Source of the DNA: Telmatactis stephensoni
Lineage: Eukaryota; Cnidaria; Anthozoa; Actiniaria; Isophelliidae
Reading direction: 5' to 3'
Assembly: GCA_029948255.1 (NCBI GenBank)
Contig: JALIZF010001577.1
Span: 310,001 to 374,000 of the forward strand
Length of the DNA stretch: 64,000 nucleotides
Under the pieces are notes generated by a model. That model did no database searches. It was not told the DNA's origin and saw only the letters and a program-made list of their open reading frames with translations. Shown here in pieces: positions 61,601 to 64,000 of the stretch (position 1 is the stretch's first letter; every line of letters starts with the position of its first letter). The translations under genes and the position numbers were made by a program.

Positions 61601-63508
61601 AAGGACAATTTGAGACGTGTTAGAGGTAGATCATGCACATAGTTAGGTGTCTGTTCCTACCTCCCTTCCTTTTTACCCCTCTCCTTTCCCCTGTCCCTTC
61701 CTGCCTCCCCACCTCCCTCTCTCCCTCCAAAAGGACTATTTTATATACATCAAAATATAAATACCACGGTATACCTTAGAGACTTTATGATCGTCAAACA
61801 AGTGCCATTCTGCCTTGATTCCATGTCTAGTATACGCCTTGTAATGACCGCTCTCAAAATCTACATAAAAGTACACATTACAAAAATTTTTGAGCATGAT
61901 GAGTTGATGTTACTGACACTGACTTTTGTACCGTACCCATTGCTTTACAATGTCTATACCGTAAAGGACCGCATACATAAGGCAACCTTTGCAATGTTGC
62001 GTGCAACATAGGGTTGCATTGTGTCTCCACCCCTGCACCACTTGCGCGCAATGCCGCAGAAACGATTGTAAAAGTAGAATTCGATTCTAATCCTGCAACT
62101 GTTGCAACGTTGCGCGTACTATTACAGGGGTGGACAAGTGCAAGCCTTAGGGTCCGTTCACATGAGAAAGGGTGCGCATTTGTAGAGGGATAATTCTTTT
62201 GTTTTGTGTCCCCCAGGGAAAATGAAATAAAAGAGTTATCCCAACTACATAGGGGAACCTTCTCTCATGTGAACGGGCCCTAAGTTGCGCGTAACGTTCC
62301 AATGCAACAATAGTTTCATTGTGTATCTGGTTCTTACTTTTCCTATTCTTACAAATTCTACTCTATGCTCTCACCTCCTTCGTGACAGACGCAGCCTATA
62401 AGGTCATAGATATGGTCCCCAGCACCAAATGAATTGCGTGGTGAATTGATGCCATGCATAAACTCACTCATATCTAAGTCGTTTAAAGGAAATTCGACTG
62501 GAGTAAATATCTTTAAATAGCTTTGTCTGTACCTGTGAATAATAAACATTTAGATCAAACCAGAAATCGTTTTAAAACGGACTGAATAAGTTTTCTTCTT
62601 TGCAAAAGTTTCCTTTGTTGGTGAAAAGGGCAGAAATGATAAAGATTCTTCTGCCTTTATAAAAGGTAGATTTGGCAAAAGCGATGCGCAGTGATTACGA
62701 AAACGCGACACGACGCGAAAACAGGATGTGAGGGGACGAAAATATCACATTCGTTCTTTCGTTGAATACCATGACAAAGTCGCGATGCCATTTTCAGGAC
62801 GCCGTTTGGCTTGTTTTTACATCCTCTTCCTGACGTGCGTCGCCTACGTCAACGATCATTTCGTACAAAATTGGTCAGTGCGCGTGGAGTCCTCTTTCAC
62901 GTTGCGTCGTGTTTGCTCTATATTCTCATATCTGCCATTACGACCCACCTCTTAAGATGTATGATAAGGGTATCAGGATAGCGACAAATGGACATAGACT
63001 TGGTTGCACTTCGTTCCTGGTTACATTCTGGACACTCCCACAAGTCTTGTAATTCTTCCCTAATCAAATGATACATCAGAATCACAATATTGATCGCGAA
63101 ACCCTGGATCAAGGATCAACATATTTCAATAGGTTAGAGATCACAAGGTTTGAACACGTTTAGAGATCAGGTTTATGGATCAGCTATACTATGGGCTCGG
63201 GGATTGTAAAGCAGTTTGAAAATCTCGAGATAAACAATCTGTCGGGAAGAAAGTACCCTGGGGAGCAGGGGGGGTTCTCCACCTCGCTCTGTCGTTTGTA
63301 AATCTCAAAGAAAAAATCTCTGGTTCCCAGGGTGGGGTAAAAGCGAACGATTAGTCAGAAAACAAATAATCTTTGTCACGATCATGGTTTAGGAAAGTTG
63401 ATGTTATAGTAAATACCTTTCAACAAAGCTTCTTAGACAATCTTGTAGCTGGAGTTTACAGGTGAAATGTCTTATTCTCATTGACTCGTGGTCTGTATAG
63501 CGGCTCAT
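55639..63508 (-). CDS. USP deubiquitinase with C-terminal membrane segment and ankyrin repeats (5' part outside window)
   Basis: Exons: 63508-63417, 63059-62949, 62532-62375, 61860-61775, 61499-61439, 61078-61042, 60791-60707, 60612-60577, 60438-60324, 59791-59746, 59210-59048, 58845-58751, 58080-57922, 57730-57333, 56806-56726, 56323-55639. The first exons give the USP C-terminal half: KLQLQDCLRSFVER, zinc knuckle WECPECNQERSATK, RYPDTLIIHLKR, YDLIGCVCHEG, the histidine box SGHYKAYTRHG and AYLLFYNKR. The catalytic Cys box lies beyond the window. A Ser/Thr linker follows, then a membrane helix LVVLCALFLSVVFVFVIEL, a CDCSQC motif, and ankyrin repeats (DGVSPLHLAAGM, DGLTPVHVASVWGRKECLK) like those of ANKLE1. 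The end is basic and Ser-rich, without LEM or GIY-YIG domains. Phases close at every junction except 59048/58845, so two adjacent genes remain possible. Confidence 0.72.
56424..56460 (-). repeat. C-rich tract (G-quadruplex-capable on minus strand)
   Basis: Runs ccccccccc, then tcacccc three times, then ccccacccca. The minus strand has more than four G-runs of four or more. It lies in the intron just upstream of the ankyrin exon. Confidence 0.75.
58388..58570. mobile_element. Complete palindromic repeat
   Basis: agacaacagaaagccgc and cgttatagacgcacttgaga at the left, with ttctctcgtgcgtctataat and gggcgtgcgcc at the right, form long arms around actagagtcg...ttacgtttgt. A partial copy lies at 55070-55200. 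Just outside are two cgcgcg(t/c)tctgattggc motifs. Confidence 0.68.
60577..60612 (-). repeat. Duplicated linker exon of the USP gene
   Basis: HRKASTEKNKDS ends at a GTAAGT donor. The next exon starts HRKASTENNKDSLSLLRK, and the DNA similarity continues through this intron to about 60500. The exon and its flanks were tandemly duplicated; the first copy has gained a donor that trims it to 12 codons. Confidence 0.7.
60835..61002. mobile_element. 168-bp MITE with CAGGGGCGGATCC ends
   Basis: CAGGGGCGGATCCAGG at the left and its complement at the right, flanked by direct TACAT (60830-60834 and 61003-61007). CAGGGGCGGATCC-type ends are widespread hAT-like MITE termini (from memory). It contains two tgacgtcatc palindromes and gccgccatcttggatgtgac. 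Confidence 0.85.
62147..62283. mobile_element. 137-bp foldback MITE in USP intron
   Basis: TTAGGGTCCGTTCACATGAG pairs with CTCATGTGAACGGGCCCTAA. Non-coding. Flanked by gcaacgttgcgcg-type dispersed repeat strings. Confidence 0.8.
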
Positions 63509-63651
63509 CTGCAGATACAATAAACTGATAACTACCAAAGATATTTAAACCAACTTTTTTCTAACTACTGTTTTATAGTAGCTCCAATATTATCACTGCT
63601 TTCAAGTCGCCACGAATAGGCCATATGCACTAACAGGTCACGTGACCCTAT

Positions 63652-64000
63652 CTCCCCTAAATCAAGCAGCACCGTCGAAAAGAACGCCAGAAATAGAAAG
63701 AGCACCTCGATATTAGTAAAAGTGCAAATTTTCAGCTCCTAAGATGTAATACAGGAGAAATGACAGAAAATTTTAAATTGGATTTTTTCTTAAGATTCGT
63801 TCGGAAAAGCGTGTTGGATGGCACGAGCTTGCCATCCAACGCGCTTTTCCGAACGAATCTTAAGAAAATATCCAATCTTAAATTTACTGTCATTTTTTCT
63901 CATATTCACCTTATAAACTGAAGCTTTGCACTTTTACTAATATCGAGGTGCTCTTTCACTTTTTGGAGTTCATTTTGATGTGCTGCTTGATTTAGGGGAG
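63652..64000. mobile_element. Palindromic foldback ending at the window edge
   Basis: CTCCCCTAAATCAAGCAGCA at the left and its complement at 63980-64000. The centre is gcgtgttggatggca/tgccatccaacgcgc around 63815-63845. The arms pair almost throughout. The element may end exactly here or continue outside the window. Confidence 0.8.

Noticed and set aside
1..64000. tRNA or rRNA genes
   Set aside because: Scanned for B-box-like ggttcga and matching acceptor stems; only isolated matches such as near 41440, with no cloverleaf.

Overview
The window is animal DNA: AT-rich, intron-dense and crowded with foldback (inverted-repeat) elements. The gene set (a glutamate-receptor-like channel with a potassium filter, an expanded HMGXB3-like cysteine-cluster family, an IS3-like eukaryotic transposon, an R4/Dong-like retrotransposon) and the recurring 'cgcgc...ctgattggc' repeats suggest a cnidarian, probably an anthozoan (coral or anemone). 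The taxon is an inference. All exon models were built by hand from splice sites, reading phase and comparison of duplicate copies inside the window.

Left part (1-15170). A five-exon minus-strand HMGXB3-like gene (1027-5746) carries one frame-breaking homopolymer base. Behind it lie several non-coding palindromic elements: a 1.9-kb foldback bounded by TTAA (5758-7682), a 2.7-kb inverted-repeat element whose ends are palindromic 30-bp tandem units (7786-10443), and smaller elements at 11378, 12215, 13697 and 14914.

Middle (15171-25225). This is a 10.06-kb DNA transposon with 407-bp, almost identical terminal inverted repeats. It carries two convergent spliced genes: a 488-aa IS3-type DDE transposase and a 717-aa protein with a Rad18-type UBZ finger, a CUE domain and a complete HECT ubiquitin-ligase C-lobe. 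Each gene appears to start in its own inverted repeat, using the same promoter, leader exon and splice donor. This is the most interesting system in the window.

25226-38600. A second HMGXB3-like copy (minus strand) is a pseudogene: it has a frameshift, an in-frame stop and no recognisable last exon, because the transposon lies where that exon should be. One of its introns holds a full-length R4/Dong-like retrotransposon next to a (TTA)n array. Then come a 0.9-kb minisatellite built of 8-bp and 11-bp units, a CXC-domain exon, and an OTU-like coding exon split by a 514-bp MITE with a 10-bp target duplication.

38600-52000. After non-coding, repeat-rich DNA comes an eight-exon plus-strand gene (43442-51322) for a glutamate-receptor-like channel with a TTVGYGD potassium selectivity filter. 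Its introns are loaded with TTAA-flanked foldbacks.

52000-64000. A small minus-strand gene encodes a coiled-coil protein with an MGNC acylation start. Next is a long minus-strand gene whose 5' part lies beyond the window: the C-terminal half of a USP deubiquitinase domain, then a Ser/Thr-rich linker with a duplicated exon, a membrane segment and C-terminal ankyrin repeats resembling ANKLE1. A foldback element ends exactly at the window edge.
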